Part shown: positions 6,316 through 6,695 of the stretch, piece after piece
Layout: each line of letters opens with the position of its first letter
Position numbering within the stretch: position 1 is the first letter of the stretch
From: an uncultured Bacteroidales bacterium
GTDB lineage: Bacteria > Bacteroidota > Bacteroidia > Bacteroidales > UBA932
Direction of reading: 5' to 3'
Assembly: GCA_946405645.1 (NCBI GenBank)
Contig: CAMJHW010000075.1
Location: forward strand, 1-6,695
DNA: 6,695 nucleotides
Notes under the pieces: generated by a model
The model's database searches: none
Told to the model about the DNA's origin: nothing
Seen by the model: only the letters and a program-made list of their open reading frames with translations
Position numbers and translations under genes: made by a program

Positions 6316-6352
6316 TTAACAAAAGTGTTATATATTTTAACACTTTTGTTAA
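6316..6352. terminator. Perfect 15-bp inverted repeat between the GNAT gene and rarA
   Basis: Arms at 6316-6330 and 6338-6352 (TTAACAAAAGTGTTA and its exact complement) flank a 7-base loop TATATTT. It begins 13 bases after the GNAT stop codon, the normal place for an intrinsic terminator. The stem, however, is AT-rich and is followed by only a mixed AT-rich stretch instead of a T-run. The symmetry would equally suit a dimeric regulator binding upstream of rarA, whose ATG is 29 bases away. Terminator is the more economical reading. Confidence 0.55.
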
Positions 6353-6381
6353 ATGCATTATAAATAAATTAAATAGCGAAG

Positions 6382-6695
6382 ATGCTGGAAAATGATGACA
6401 AAATAGGCCGGAGTGCCATGCTCCCTCCCCTTCCGGAGCGGATGAGGCCCGTTTCGCTGGACGGATACGTCGGTCAGCGACACCTCGTAGGCCCCGGTTG
6501 CATACTCCGCAACATGATCGAAAGCGGGGCTTTGTCATCGTTCATCCTCTGGGGCCCTCCGGGCGTCGGCAAGACTACCCTTGCCCGCATCATAGCGGAG
6601 ACTCTCGACAGGGAGTTCTTCACATTGTCCGCAGTCAGCGCCGGAGTCAAGGACGTCCGCGACGTCATCGACCGGGCGCGCAGCCGCTCGCTCTT
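6382..6695 (+). CDS. rarA: Replication-associated recombination protein RarA (MgsA), AAA+ ATPase, 5' part only
   Basis: The first 104 codons are present before the right window edge. RarA/MgsA is a cytoplasmic clamp-loader-like ATPase acting at stalled replication forks, related to eukaryotic WRNIP1/Mgs1. Visible family signatures are [23 protein letters not shown] (split here as LPERMRP at 17-23 and [10 protein letters not shown] at 30-39), the Walker A motif GPPGVGKTT at 58-66 preceded by FILW, and [15 protein letters not shown] (82-96), a hallmark that separates RarA from RuvB and DnaX. Walker B, the sensor motifs and the C-terminal tetramerisation region lie outside. The start is uncertain: the ATG at 6382 gives 20 residues before Met21, while the ATG at 6418 (Met13), with GGAG just upstream at 6410-6413, gives a length closer to usual. 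The gene appears to be transcribed separately from the GNAT gene because of the intervening hairpin. Confidence 0.93.
   Translation, partial: MLENDDKIGRSAMLPPLPERMRPVSLDGYVGQRHLVGPGCILRNMIESGALSSFILWGPPGVGKTTLARIIAETLDREFFTLSAVSAGVKDVRDVIDRARSRSL

Noticed and set aside
6107..6538. 143-codon minus-strand frame running through the palindrome
   Set aside because: It spans the ends of two well-supported plus-strand genes and the hairpin between them, and its product is low-complexity and Arg/Pro-rich.

Overview
The window looks like a chromosomal segment of a member of the Bacteroidota, probably the Bacteroidales. Coding DNA is moderately GC-rich and the short gaps between genes are very AT-rich. 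Candidate promoters fit the Bacteroidetes -7 consensus TAnnTTTG, Shine-Dalgarno signals are weak or absent, and several proteins (an alginate-export-like beta-barrel, a long GNAT protein starting MSVTVTRV, small outer-membrane-type proteins) are of Bacteroidetes type. Only intrinsic sequence was used; family names come from recognising motifs, not from searches. No tRNA, rRNA, CRISPR array or insertion sequence is visible.

Minus-strand block (positions 5088 down to 1). Reading in the direction of transcription: two small exported proteins, predicted outer-membrane barrels, joined by an ATGA start/stop overlap (5088-4531 and 4534-3896). After a 120-bp AT-rich gap comes a membrane-bound periplasmic sensor with a cytoplasmic SpoIIE/PP2C phosphatase domain (3775-1970). 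30 bp later comes a STAS-domain anti-sigma-factor antagonist (1939-1637), then, again through an ATGA overlap, an alginate-export-like outer-membrane barrel (1640-333). Behind a good internal promoter candidate lies the 5' end of an RlmD-type 23S rRNA methyltransferase (275 to the window edge); this gene is cut off by the edge.

Plus-strand block (5170 to 6695). A 377-residue GNAT-fold protein is transcribed divergently from the small exported pair across an 81-bp gap that appears to hold overlapping back-to-back promoters. It ends just before a perfect 15-bp inverted repeat. The 5' part of rarA (mgsA), an AAA+ ATPase of replication-fork maintenance, follows and runs off the window.

How the genes may work together: the phosphatase and STAS protein are the sensor/phosphatase and antagonist arms of a partner-switching circuit. 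The serine kinase/anti-sigma factor normally needed between them is not in the window. Overlap of the antagonist stop codon with the start codon of an outer-membrane channel suggests that a signalling output and an envelope component are produced together. This is the most interesting arrangement here. The housekeeping genes rlmD and rarA frame the block.
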